Positions 26,214-34,391 of a DNA stretch of 64,000 bases are shown piece after piece. The first letter of the stretch is position 1. Each line of letters starts with the position of its first letter. The stretch is from Paenibacillus hemerocallicola (GTDB lineage: Bacteria; Bacillota; Bacilli; Paenibacillales; NBRC-103111): assembly GCF_006265175.1 (NCBI RefSeq), contig NZ_VDCQ01000034.1, positions 29,555 to 93,554 on the forward strand, given 5' to 3'. Both the position numbers and the translations under genes were made by a program. The notes beneath the pieces are model-generated. The model saw only the letters and a list, made by a program, of their open reading frames with translations. It did not search any database and had not been told where the DNA came from.

Positions 26214-26243
26214 ATTGTATGCCGATGCGGCATTTATTGTCAA
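26214..26243 (-). promoter_or_regulatory. Promoter of FCD regulator with embedded palindrome
   Basis: TTGACA (26238-26243) and TACAAT (26214-26219) are separated by 18 bases. The spacer contains ATGCCG-CAT-CGGCAT (26219-26233), a perfect six-base inverted repeat placed where a repressor would exclude RNA polymerase. Autoregulation is the simplest reading. Confidence 0.7.
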
Positions 26244-26445
26244 ACCGCGGTACACCTTATCGATGTTCTTCCAAAGAAGACTTGCTCGAGATTAACATTC
26301 TCGACGTTACTTTGCGCCGTTCCACTCTTATGCTTAGTTCAATCGAGTGCTTTCATGCTTTTAAACCAAAAATAGGTATGTTTCCCTAGGAAAACCCTTC
26401 TCTATTCTTTTCATTCTACATAAACTATGCTGCCCATTAATAGAG

Positions 26446-26475
26446 AAAAAGGCAGCCTCGTGCTGGCCGGCTGCC
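26446..26475 (-). terminator. Intrinsic terminator after NAD(P)-binding gene
   Basis: Minus-strand stem GGCAGCC / GGCTGCC with an 11-base loop, followed by TTTTT. It lies about 70 bases past the stop of the NmrA-like gene. The remainder of 26256-26541 shows no gene. Confidence 0.75.
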
Positions 26476-26541
26476 GTCGTGTTCATTCAACTCTCGTCTC
26501 CGTTAGCTTAATCTTTAGTTGCTACTTTGTAACACTTCGAT

Positions 26542-27369
26542 TTATGGGTTTTTAAAATATTGCACGTGTTCAGACACCCATTGGGCAAAGGTGCGTGCTG
26601 GGCGGCCAGTGACCTGCTCGACGGTAGGAACCACTGTATACGCAGATTTGGGAGGGTTGGCATGCCAACCTATTACAAAATCAATAACGTCCTCTTGGGC
26701 TCCCTTATTCCGCATGCGTTCGCGCGCTTGATCTTCGGTGAGCTCGACGAAACGGATATCCTTCCCGATTGCTGCACTGATCGTGCGAATCTTCTCTGGT
26801 ATCGTCAGCACTTCGGGCCCGGTCAACGTATAGATTTTACCGGCATGACCGGTATTGGTCAACGCAGTTGCAGCCACACTGCCGATGTCGGCCGGGTGAA
26901 TCATAGCATCCAAAGAGTCAGCGAATGGCTCCTTTACAACGCCTTCCGAGCGAATGGACTCTGCCCAGACAAGTGTATTGGACATAAACTCTGGTGGCGG
27001 CTGGAGAAAGGTCCACTCAAGGCTGCTGGCTTCCACGGCCTGCTCCACGGGGCCGTTCACACCGCTCCACAATACCGTGACTCGCTCTACTCCAGCTTTT
27101 TGGGCCAGTTCAACAATTTCGGGTCCAGTGTGCAGCGGGCCGAAACCTTCACTGTTAAAAGTGATCAAGTGCATGCTGGTAACGCCTCTCAACGCGGGCG
27201 CAAGAGACTCTGGAGAAGCAAGGTCGCCATATACGACCTCAACCCCTTCTGGAAAACTTGCTTTTGCCGGGTTGCGCGTCATCGCACGCACATTATGACC
27301 TGCCTGTACAAGTTCTTCAACGATATGGCGACCCACATTTCCGGATGCTCCTGTTACTAAAACCGTCAT
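26542..27369 (-). CDS. NmrA-like NAD(P)H-binding protein (atypical SDR)
   Basis: 275 residues. The N-terminal dinucleotide fold is clear: VLVTGASGNVGRHIVEEL, then a typical NmrA-like body (VYGDLASPESLAPALRGV; FLQPPPEFMSNTLVWAESIRSEG; DIGSVAATALTNTGHAGKIYTLTGPEVLT). Such proteins act as NAD(P)H:quinone reductases of the QorB type or as redox sensors. Its start overlaps the stop of a MerR regulator by four bases, so the regulator and enzyme form one unit. Confidence 0.88.
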   Translation of the reverse strand: MTVLVTGASGNVGRHIVEELVQAGHNVRAMTRNPAKASFPEGVEVVYGDLASPESLAPALRGVTSMHLITFNSEGFGPLHTGPEIVELAQKAGVERVTVLWSGVNGPVEQAVEASSLEWTFLQPPPEFMSNTLVWAESIRSEGVVKEPFADSLDAMIHPADIGSVAATALTNTGHAGKIYTLTGPEVLTIPEKIRTISAAIGKDIRFVELTEDQARERMRNKGAQEDVIDFVIGWHANPPKSAYTVVPTVEQVTGRPARTFAQWVSEHVQYFKNP

Positions 27370-27773
27370 TGCCCAGCCTCCTCAAACTTATTTCTTTTAT
27401 CTTGATAGTTTTTCATTAAGCTGATTTGCTTTTTCAAACTCAATTCCGCATCTGCTAAAGCTTTCTTTTGTCGAATAACTTCATCCAGTTTTGTTTCATA
27501 GATCTGCAGTAATTCTTCACAATACTCTTCTTTTTCGCCGAATTCATGATTTTCGGGATATTTGCAATACATAATATCTTTTATCTGGTCCGTTGTGAGT
27601 CCTAAATTAAGATAGAGTTGAATTGTATGAATAACTTCGACGATGGAATCATCAAATTCGCGATAATTATTGTCAAGACGAGAAACGGTTATCAACCCTT
27701 TTTTTTCATAATGTCTTAAGGATCGAATACTAGTACCGGTCTGTTTAGCTATTTGACTTATTTTCATTTTCAT
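27366..27773 (-). CDS. MerR-family transcriptional regulator
   Basis: 135 residues. An N-terminal winged helix (ISQIAKQTGTSIRSLRHYEKKGLITVSRLDNNYREFDD) is followed by a long coiled-coil dimer helix (EYCEELLQIYETKLDEVIRQKKALADAELSLKKQISLM). No Cys-rich metal loop is present, so it probably senses an organic or redox signal. It is encoded upstream of and overlapping the NmrA-like gene. The promoter has an unusually long spacer with an internal dyad, as expected for autoregulation by MerR. Confidence 0.9.
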   Translation of the reverse strand: MKMKISQIAKQTGTSIRSLRHYEKKGLITVSRLDNNYREFDDSIVEVIHTIQLYLNLGLTTDQIKDIMYCKYPENHEFGEKEEYCEELLQIYETKLDEVIRQKKALADAELSLKKQISLMKNYQDKRNKFEEAGQ

Positions 27774-27807
27774 AGCTCTATCTCCCTTCTTTGTAACCTA
27801 TAGGCTC

Positions 27808-27839
27808 ATCATAAAGTATGACACTAGTGTTATAGTCAA
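27808..27839 (-). promoter_or_regulatory. MerR-type promoter with elongated spacer and dyad
   Basis: TTGACT (27834-27839) and TATGAT (27808-27813) are separated by 20 bases. The spacer holds the palindrome ACACTAGTGT (27821-27830). Long spacers with a central dyad are the hallmark of MerR-controlled promoters. Confidence 0.65.
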
Positions 27840-27873
27840 GTTCATTTTGTTTAGATATCGGGTTTTGAAGTCT

Positions 27874-28042
27874 TTAATACAAGTCCAAGTCGTACTGACG
27901 GTCAAAGTGCCCCATCATCATGGTCATAACGGCTCCATGAGTCCCTATTGCAATCTTTACGGGAATCTGATCTCCCCTTGTCGGTCAGCCCGCGTGTTCT
28001 CTCGTTCCCTTCCGTTTTGGGTGACTCTCCGTGCCTGACCAT
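27874..28042 (-). pseudogene. Histidine phosphatase-family remnant with internal deletion
   Basis: From ATG 28042 the frame reads MVRHGESPKTEGNERTRGLTDKG, the RHG-motif N-terminus of the phosphoglycerate-mutase/histidine phosphatase family. A frame change near 27950 then leads to KIAIGTHGAVMTMMMGHFDRQY, the C-terminal THG block, and a TAA at 27874. The central ~100 residues expected between them are missing. Confidence 0.7.
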
Positions 28043-28400
28043 ATAAATAAAGCTTTTCATATACCCCCGGGCCCAAGGATGGCTTCTACATAACGAACAT
28101 GGAAAATAGGAGTCTACTTTATTTACTTAGGACACAAATGTGGTTCATTCCCCCTTTATTACGGTAATGATGGATAGGAGCGTATAAAGAAATTGAGCAG
28201 AACTATGTGCCAACTACTCGAAAAGAAATCTCCGCTACCTCGAGCATACACTCTATAGATGATCAAGAGATTACCAATTCATGATTTCGTCCCTCTTAAA
28301 AAATTTGGATACCGAGCAGATATCGCAAAAAAACGGGAAGCAGGCCTAAGCAACCATGAAGTCTAGACGTAAGAACTGACCCTTGAAGGAGGCTGGACCC
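28043..28400. other. Spacer without recognisable gene
   Basis: About 350 bases between the phosphatase remnant and the CBS-domain gene. All frames are short and contain stops. Only the AAGGAGG ribosome site of the next gene (28386-28392) is clear. Confidence 0.5.
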
Positions 28401-28805
28401 ATGCAAATATCTTCTTTCTTGTATCCCAAAGACAAGGTTGCATATATCACCACCTCCATGTCCATGCATGAAGCAATGGAACATTTGGAACATCACCAAT
28501 ACTCGGCAATCCCCATTATTGACACGGAAGGGAAATATATAGGCACCCTATCGGAAGGCGATCTGTTATGGAAGCTGAAAAATACCCCTGGACTTAATTT
28601 TGACAATATGAATCAATCCTCTGTAACCGAAATCAAAAAACGCCTCCGTACGGAATGCGTTTCGATTAATGCGCAAATGGAGGACATGTTGGCACTTGCC
28701 GCCGATCAAAACTTCGTACCTGTTGTAAACGATGATCGTATTTTTATTGGAATTATACGCCGCAAAGATATTATTGAATATTACACCAGAAATATAACCG
28801 ATTGA
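28401..28805 (+). CDS. CBS-domain pair protein
   Basis: 134 residues from ATG 28401, with AAGGAGG eight bases upstream; an in-frame TTG at 28383 overlaps that site and is unlikely. Two CBS motifs are visible (SMHEAMEHLEHHQYSAIPIIDTEGKYIGTLSEGDLL and INAQMEDMLALAADQNFVPVVNDDRIFIGIIRRKDII, quoted in part by ends). Stand-alone CBS pairs bind adenine nucleotides and modulate partners. No partner is evident here. The 330 bases after it hold no gene. Confidence 0.85.
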   Translation: MQISSFLYPKDKVAYITTSMSMHEAMEHLEHHQYSAIPIIDTEGKYIGTLSEGDLLWKLKNTPGLNFDNMNQSSVTEIKKRLRTECVSINAQMEDMLALAADQNFVPVVNDDRIFIGIIRRKDIIEYYTRNITD

Positions 28806-29139
28806 AAACCACTTTCTGACGGGAAATCATTCAATCTTCAATTTTCTATTTATTTCTTTAAATGGCTATAATATACTACAATTAACTACAATCAACTCAA
28901 GCCTTAAACTGCGGCTATAGCCACATTTCGCAGTCTTCACATGATGGCAGCGACCGAATGTTGGCTCGTTTTTAGACAGACCGGTTATCGCTGCGATACA
29001 AATCAGATACTTTATAATGTATAGTTGGGAATAGATGTTGTTTAAGACGTGTCTGAGCGATTCCGTGAGGGGTTTTAACGACGAATGGGTTCGAAAAACT
29101 TCTTTGAACGACATAATTGTTATGGTAGGAGGGAACAAC

Positions 29140-29511
29140 ATGGAAGTTTTTGCAGAATTTTTAGCGCGTATTGATAACCCGCAACATCAGGCCCGAACGG
29201 AAGAAGTTTTCGCTTGGGTAATTAAGAAATTTCCAAACTTAATGCCAAAAATTGCGTGGAATCAGCCTATGTTTACCGATCACGGCACCTTTATTATTGG
29301 CTTCAGCGTAGCCAAACATCATTTGGCTGTTGCCCCTGAAAGGGCAGGGATTAATCGTTTTTCTGATGAAATTGTGCAGGCTGGTTATGATCACACCAAG
29401 GAGTTGGTACGTATCCGGTGGGATAGACCGGTTGATTTCTCATTACTTGAGAAAATGATCGAGTTTAATATTTTGGATAAGGCAGACTGTTCAACTTTTT
29501 GGCGGAAATAA
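29140..29511 (+). CDS. DUF1801 (YdhG-like) protein
   Basis: 123 residues from ATG 29140, which follows TAGGAGGGAA. The DUF1801 pattern is clear: [28 protein letters not shown], then [16 protein letters not shown] and [20 protein letters not shown]. Family members are small cytosolic proteins, sometimes described as frataxin-like iron chaperones; the function is not settled. Confidence 0.85.
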   Translation: MEVFAEFLARIDNPQHQARTEEVFAWVIKKFPNLMPKIAWNQPMFTDHGTFIIGFSVAKHHLAVAPERAGINRFSDEIVQAGYDHTKELVRIRWDRPVDFSLLEKMIEFNILDKADCSTFWRK

Positions 29512-29560
29512 ACGGCAAACATGGTTTTAAAGATAGCGTTTAGCTGATGGGTCTGAGCCC

Positions 29561-29866
29561 TTATCGGGTACGAACTCGGTCCTCTAGCGTAGCGAGATAC
29601 ACATATTTTCGCAGCTTCGCATCCCCGCGTTTTGAGAGCACGATCTCTCCCTTTCGCTTACCGGACATGCTTTCGGCTAAATGTAAACCAGCTTTCCGAA
29701 GTAACTGACGCCCATGCGTGTATCGTCTCCAGTCACCTGCACCGGACAAAATGGCTGCGGTGTAGATTGGTCCGAGACCTTTCACAGACCGCATTTGGTT
29801 CGCTATCGGAATCTCGCCAAGTACGGTCACCATGTTCTGAAGCTAATCGATCATACCATTCTTGAC
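29561..29866 (-). pseudogene. IS110-family transposase C-terminal remnant
   Basis: The frame reads MRSVKGLGPIYTAAILSGAGD, WRRYTHGRQLLRKAGLHLAES and KRGDAKLRKYVYLATL, the transposase_20 block that ends IS110 transposases. An in-frame TAG at 29843-29845 separates it from upstream sense codons, and the catalytic N-terminal half is absent. IS110 elements lack terminal inverted repeats, so the boundaries cannot be set. Confidence 0.8.
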
Positions 29867-29991
29867 TATGCGGGGGTATCCATTCTGGATGTTGAGTTGG
29901 GTTATAAAATAGCTTTTTACCCATATACTTCTCCTTTTATTTTGGTAGTGACTTGATGTATGCTTTAGTCCTTCGACATTGATAAAATATA

Positions 29992-30585
29992 CTAATCATT
30001 TAATCCCTTTCCATTGAAAATATGCGGCAAATATTTTTCAACCCTGGACTCTCGAGTTTTGGATTGCTTGGGTGCTGAAAAGTAAAGAATGTACCCTCTT
30101 TGCCGTCCAGGCGTCAGTGCTTCAAAAGCAATTTTCAAGTCAGGGATTTCAACGAATTTATTTTGTAGTTCTTCAGGAATGGTGTATTCCGTATTCTTGT
30201 TATAGTTCACTTGCAAACCGGCTTTTTCAACCTCAATGGCTTCATCAATATATGCTTTCAAGATAAGCTGCATCTCATCTATTTCTTGAACATTGGTGAA
30301 CCGAATCTGGCGCGCCGCCTGTACATTCTCCGTTTGTTGGATCAGGATCCCATGGGGATCTTTTAACAAGGCGCCTTTGTGAAACAGAAGCGCACAGTAT
30401 TCTTTAAATCCATGGATTAAAACGATGTTGTTACTCTGAAACGTGTAACAAGGATGCATCCACTTAAATTCTTCGGTCAGCTCGCAGTCGAGAACGATCT
30501 CTCTCAACTTCTCGAATTCTTCCTTCCACTTTTTAGCCTTGCTAAAAAATGGATCAATTTTAGTATTCCTTTTACCTGTTATCAT
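29992..30585 (-). CDS. YdeI/OmdA-type DUF1801 protein
   Basis: 197 residues from ATG 30585 with an AGAGGGGTG site. The frame extends to a TTG at 30741 but that has no ribosome site. N-terminal DUF1801 region (FEKLREIVLDCELTEEFKWMHPCYTFQSNNIVLI... YCALLFHKGALLKDPHGIL) and C-terminal OmdA-like tail (IPEELQNKFVEIPDLKIAFEALTPGRQRGYILYFSAPKQSKTRESRVEKYLPHI, seen in pieces). It is a cytosolic protein of uncertain function. A fragment with hydrophobic character upstream (30742-30963) did not resolve into a gene. Confidence 0.85.
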   Translation of the reverse strand: MITGKRNTKIDPFFSKAKKWKEEFEKLREIVLDCELTEEFKWMHPCYTFQSNNIVLIHGFKEYCALLFHKGALLKDPHGILIQQTENVQAARQIRFTNVQEIDEMQLILKAYIDEAIEVEKAGLQVNYNKNTEYTIPEELQNKFVEIPDLKIAFEALTPGRQRGYILYFSAPKQSKTRESRVEKYLPHIFNGKGLND

Positions 30586-30963
30586 CAAGGTACACCCCTC
30601 TGCTTTTTGACAATCATCCATTTGTATCTCAATATTGTCGACTTGTTTTAAGCAGAAAATACTTGCTCGATTGCCGTCCGATAAATCAAAAGCCCGCGGT
30701 TTCACGGACTTCATACGGCCCCTGTTCTTGTCAACCGACAATTCTATTATCTAAAAGGGATGCGGCAATCCGAATGTATTCATGAGTACAGAGCGGCTGC
30801 AACCAAAGTAATGATTAAGGTAGGGCGTCGCTTGTCCAAAAGGAGACTTGACTCTCGAATGTAAGAGGCCTGCCACCGGCACCGTGATGCCAATCCAAAT
30901 TCCTGCGCATGTGGCTGCTGCCAGATGCCGGTATCCGATGACAGGACTCTCCTTCCTTTACAA

Positions 30964-31383
30964 CTAGGCCAATACCTTTTCAAGCTCGCCGCACCATTTA
31001 CCCCAGCCATACCTAGCGCCTTCGAGACCTTGAGCATTGGCGAATCCGGTTTGTTCGAGATGAAGGTTAACCTTTCCGTCCCCTAAATCCTGCAGCGTCC
31101 AGGTGACCGTATGCTTCTCCCCTCCGCTGGCCCAAGTGTAGGACACCCGATTTGGCGCGTCCACGATAAGCACTTCTCCGTCAATAATACCATCCCAATA
31201 TTCGGACGGTTGCGTACGAAACTGAAAACGGCGTCCTACGACGGGCTCAAAATCATTCTCCATCGCCTGACCGGTGTGGATGTTGAACACCCACTTGGCA
31301 AGCTTGCTTGAATCGGTTAAGGCGGACCAAACCTTCTCGATCGATGCCGTGTACTGAAAATCCAAGGATAAGGATAAACTCAT
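30964..31383 (-). CDS. SRPBCC/AHSA1-domain protein
   Basis: 139 residues. It starts like an Aha1 C-terminal-like START-fold protein (LDFQYTASIEKVWSALTDSSKLAKWVF) and ends GWGKWCGELEKVL. Such proteins bind hydrophobic ligands. The start overlaps the end of the ArsR gene by four bases, the standard arsR-ahsA1 pair of Bacillota. Confidence 0.9.
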   Translation of the reverse strand: MSLSLSLDFQYTASIEKVWSALTDSSKLAKWVFNIHTGQAMENDFEPVVGRRFQFRTQPSEYWDGIIDGEVLIVDAPNRVSYTWASGGEKHTVTWTLQDLGDGKVNLHLEQTGFANAQGLEGARYGWGKWCGELEKVLA

Positions 31384-31709
31384 TCATCTTCCTCCTCTAA
31401 TAGTTGGTTCAAACGCAACAAATTCGTACTCCAGAACTTGTTGTAGAACGCCACCCAATCATGAATTTCTCTAAGGGGTGAGGCGTTTAGCCTAAATCGC
31501 GTCTCTCTGCCGACTTTTCGGTCAAGGACCAGTCCGGCCTCTTTTAGGATTGTCAAATGCTTGGATACCGCTGTACGGCCCATTTGAAACTGTGTCGTTA
31601 ACTCATGAAGCGGTATCTCCTCTGACTCTGCTAACAGACGAATCAGTCGGCGTCTAGTTGGGTCTGCAATCGCGTCAAACACATCCCGCAACTGGTAGTT
31701 TTCGCTCAC
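31380..31709 (-). CDS. ArsR-family winged-helix regulator
   Basis: 109 residues from GTG 31709 with GGGAGAGG five bases before; a TTG at 31724 overlaps that site. HTH: DAIADPTRRRLIRLLAE... LTTQFQMGRTAVSKHLTILKEAGLVLDRKVGRETRFRLN (abbreviated). No metal-binding cysteines, so it belongs to the non-metal ArsR group paired with SRPBCC proteins. It probably represses its own two-gene operon. Confidence 0.9.
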   Translation of the reverse strand: MSENYQLRDVFDAIADPTRRRLIRLLAESEEIPLHELTTQFQMGRTAVSKHLTILKEAGLVLDRKVGRETRFRLNASPLREIHDWVAFYNKFWSTNLLRLNQLLEEEDE

Positions 31710-32003
31710 AGCACCCTCTCCCAAGTTCTTCGTTGATCCTCTGATAGGTCACCATTTGGTGTCCCTTTTATTATAGGACACCATTAAGTGTCGTGTCAAT
31801 GATGAAGTTCCAACATTTTTACGGATCACCTCATTTATGGATAGATGAAGCTTCTGCAGATCTGTATCATACACTTCACATGACTGCGCCCTTCCTAGTG
31901 TACAACCCATATGTAAAACAAACTTGACAAAGGATCTAGTTTTAATTACATTATGTATAGTTTAGTTTACATTTTTGAATTATACTTTAATTATGAGGTC
32001 AAT

Positions 32004-32450
32004 ATGTCCTATCAAGAAAAAAAAATTATTGTTTCCATCATCAGCAGTATACTCATCTTCACCCTCTACACTTTATACGCGATAAATAATGCCGAGGAAG
32101 GCAGAATCACTTCGGCCAGCGACTTCAGTTTTTGGGGTTCCTTCATTTTGGTGCTGCTCCCGGTGTCGATTGTAGCTAAGATTATCATTCATATCGGGTT
32201 TGTCATCTTTAATAAAATCGCCACGAATGAAGATGAGCCTTCTTTTGAAGACGAGTTTGATAAGATCATCGAGTTGAAGGCAGACCGGATTTCGCTTTAT
32301 GTGTTTTTCCTCGGGTTTATATTATCCATGGTTCCGCTCGTTACGGATCTTCCAACTTACTTAACGTTTCTTGCGTTGATTTTCTTCGGTTTTTTATCCG
32401 ATCTACTGGGACGTATCGCTCAATTATACTTTTATAAAAAAGGAGTTTGA
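32004..32450 (+). CDS. Four-helix membrane protein paired with XRE regulator
   Basis: 148 residues from ATG 32004 (GAGGT site). Hydrophobic segments lie near residues 8-26, 40-62, 90-108 and 115-135. No catalytic motif. The XRE regulator gene follows after a single base, the common arrangement in which a small regulator controls a membrane protein. I do not recognise the family. Confidence 0.75.
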   Translation: MSYQEKKIIVSIISSILIFTLYTLYAINNAEEGRITSASDFSFWGSFILVLLPVSIVAKIIIHIGFVIFNKIATNEDEPSFEDEFDKIIELKADRISLYVFFLGFILSMVPLVTDLPTYLTFLALIFFGFLSDLLGRIAQLYFYKKGV

Positions 32451-32451
32451 C

Positions 32452-32670
32452 ATGGGAAAGGATGCGATCAGCAATCATATACGGAATCTTCGCTTTCATC
32501 ATAACGAGATGACCCAGCAGCAATTAGCGGATAAGGCTGGGGTCACCAGACAAACGATTGTTGCTATTGAGAAGGGGAATTATTCACCTTCATTGGAGTT
32601 GGCTTTTCGCATCGCGCGTGTGTTCGGAAAGTCCATCGAAGAGGTCTTTCAATATGATGATAAGCAATAA
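32452..32670 (+). CDS. Small XRE/Cro-type regulator (YgzD-like)
   Basis: 72 residues. It is essentially one helix-turn-helix domain: IRNLRFHHNEMTQQQLADKAG, VTRQTIVAIEKGNYSPSLEL, AFRIARVFGKSIEEVFQYDD. This is the typical short Bacillota regulator placed beside membrane proteins; it starts one base after the stop of the preceding gene. Confidence 0.9.
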   Translation: MGKDAISNHIRNLRFHHNEMTQQQLADKAGVTRQTIVAIEKGNYSPSLELAFRIARVFGKSIEEVFQYDDKQ

Positions 32671-32690
32671 AACGCGGATAAAACTGGGGA

Positions 32691-32819
32691 GTGAAATTTG
32701 CAACAGCCGTATTGATTAATTGGCAATACCCACTGGACCACGCAGCTGAAGCACATCGATATGCCGATACCGGTCGTAAAAGAGGTAATGCCATCCTCGC
32801 TACTTCTTTGACCTCTTAA
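32691..32819 (+). pseudogene. C-terminal fragment of zinc-type/quinone oxidoreductase (MDR)
   Basis: A frame of 42 codons reads WQYPLDHAAEAHRYADTGRK followed by RGNAIL and a TAA at 32817. This matches the last ~40 residues of medium-chain quinone oxidoreductases (YPL..AAEAH...GRKRGN). An in-frame stop lies just upstream and there is no N-terminal part. Confidence 0.65.
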
Positions 32820-32872
32820 TTCGCACATCCCGCAATTTCCGCCAAGGGTAGGTATTATTAAGGAGGTTAATT

Positions 32873-33571
32873 TTGTTGAGGAAGAGTACAAATTCAGGAA
32901 GAAGGTCTGCAGTAATTACTGGGGCGTTATTACTAGCCGGTTTGGTTACAGGTATATTTAGCGTTGTTCCTGTTATAGATGGAGCAGACTACCTTGTCAA
33001 GGCTTCTACAAATGAAAATCAGGTACGAATAGGAGCGTTTTTCCAGTTGTTAATGGTTGTTGCATATGTTGGCATTCCTATTATGATGTATCCGATTTTA
33101 AGTAAGCATAATAAAGGTTTAGCTCTAGGATCTGTTGCTTTCGGCATCATTGCGGGTGTGTTCATTATTATAGGTGTAATCATTCTTCTGTTGCTATTGA
33201 CAGTAAGCCACGAATTTGCAAAAGTTGGAACTCTGAATGTCTCGTATTTTCAGAACCTGGGTGGATTGTTGCGGGAAGGACGTGATTTGGTGAACCATGT
33301 GGCAACGACGCTGGCATTTGTTTTGGCTATGTTCTTGTTTACCTGCATATTTTACCAAACAAAATTAGTTCCACGTTGGTTGTCAGTTTCGGGTCTTACC
33401 GGGTCTATATTGTCCATATTGGCGAGCTTATTATTTATGATTCGCTTCATCGGTCTGGATGCAACCTACATGCTGTTGAACATTCCAATAGCCTTTCAAC
33501 AATTGGTTTTGGCTATATGGCTAATCATTAAAGGATTCAACCGGGCGGAACAGGATTCCGTATCCAATTAA
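32873..33571 (+). CDS. DUF4386 membrane protein
   Basis: 232 residues from TTG 32873 (AGGAGG six bases upstream). About six membrane segments with the DUF4386 pattern: SAVITGALLLAGLVTGIFS near the start, IGAFFQLLMVVAYVGIPIMM in the middle and FQQLVLAIWLIIKGF at the end. The function of the family is unknown. The gene follows the MDR fragment with no terminator in between. Confidence 0.85.
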   Translation: MLRKSTNSGRRSAVITGALLLAGLVTGIFSVVPVIDGADYLVKASTNENQVRIGAFFQLLMVVAYVGIPIMMYPILSKHNKGLALGSVAFGIIAGVFIIIGVIILLLLLTVSHEFAKVGTLNVSYFQNLGGLLREGRDLVNHVATTLAFVLAMFLFTCIFYQTKLVPRWLSVSGLTGSILSILASLLFMIRFIGLDATYMLLNIPIAFQQLVLAIWLIIKGFNRAEQDSVSN

Positions 33572-33604
33572 GATGGATGCTCTAAAAAAGAAGGTGTAAC
33601 TGAA

Positions 33605-34225
33605 ATGAATAAATCAGAAAGTTTTTGGGACAAAACAGCAAGTAAATATGATCAAATAGAGATGAAGGATGAACAGACGTACATCAATATAATAAAAAGA
33701 ACGAAAACGCATCTCACCATAAGCGACATTGTTTTGGATTACGGCTGTGGGACTGGATTGATCTCAAATGAAATTGCAGAATATGTGAAAGGGATTCATG
33801 CAATTGATATATCTTCTAATATGATAGGAATTGCAGAAAAAAAGGCAAAAGAGCGAAACATTGCAAATATAAACTATGCTCATTCGACCATTTTTGATGA
33901 AAGGTATAAGAAAGGCTCATTTGATGTCATCCTGGTCTTTCATGTTCTGCATTTGTTGGAAGATGAACATATCGTTCTACAAAGAATTAATGAACTGTTG
34001 AAACCGGGAGGATTACTGATTTCTGCAACACCATGCGTGGGAGAAAAGATATTACTGAGAAGCTTGTTATTCTTTGCAGGTAGGGTTGGTTTAGTGCCGA
34101 ATATAAGATCATTTAAAATACGCAATTTAGTCGATACAATTGAGGAAGGGAATTTTTCAATTGTCGAATCGGATTGCTTGAAGAAAAGTTCTCAGGAATA
34201 TTTCATTGTTGCTAAGAAGATTTGA
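33605..34225 (+). CDS. Class I SAM-dependent methyltransferase
   Basis: 206 residues, ATG 33605 after an AGAAGGTG site. Motif I is VLDYGCGTGLIS; later motifs read IHAIDISSNMIGIAEKKAKE and FDVILVFHVLHLLEDEHIVL with LLKPGGLLISATPC. This is the UbiE/Coq5-like small-molecule methyltransferase type. The substrate is unknown; AT-rich like its neighbours. Confidence 0.88.
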   Translation: MNKSESFWDKTASKYDQIEMKDEQTYINIIKRTKTHLTISDIVLDYGCGTGLISNEIAEYVKGIHAIDISSNMIGIAEKKAKERNIANINYAHSTIFDERYKKGSFDVILVFHVLHLLEDEHIVLQRINELLKPGGLLISATPCVGEKILLRSLLFFAGRVGLVPNIRSFKIRNLVDTIEEGNFSIVESDCLKKSSQEYFIVAKKI

Positions 34226-34309
34226 TAGGTTACAAAGGAGCCGTTTCACCAAATATTTCGCCGTTACTTGTGATACGGTTCTCCGCACTGTCTGTAACGG
34301 CAAGTTGAA

Positions 34310-34331
34310 GGCCATCCTATGTGGGATGGCC
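34310..34331. terminator. Hairpin between convergent genes, possible terminator
   Basis: Perfect stem GGCCATCC / GGATGGCC with a six-base loop between the convergent methyltransferase and DsbA-like genes. There is no T-tract on either side, so termination is uncertain. Confidence 0.35.
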
Positions 34332-34391
34332 CTATCCGTAACATCTTGAACCAGTTGGGCCAAATCTCCCGCTTAACGTTGGCAAACCAAA

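Noticed and set aside
30742..30963. Third gene of the ArsR/SRPBCC operon
   Set aside because: A hydrophobic stretch (HLAAATCAGIWIGITVPVAG) follows a good ribosome-like site, but there is no proper start codon and no family match.
34232..34391. Gene fragment between convergent methyltransferase and DsbA-like genes
   Set aside because: Short frames on both strands without consistent homology.
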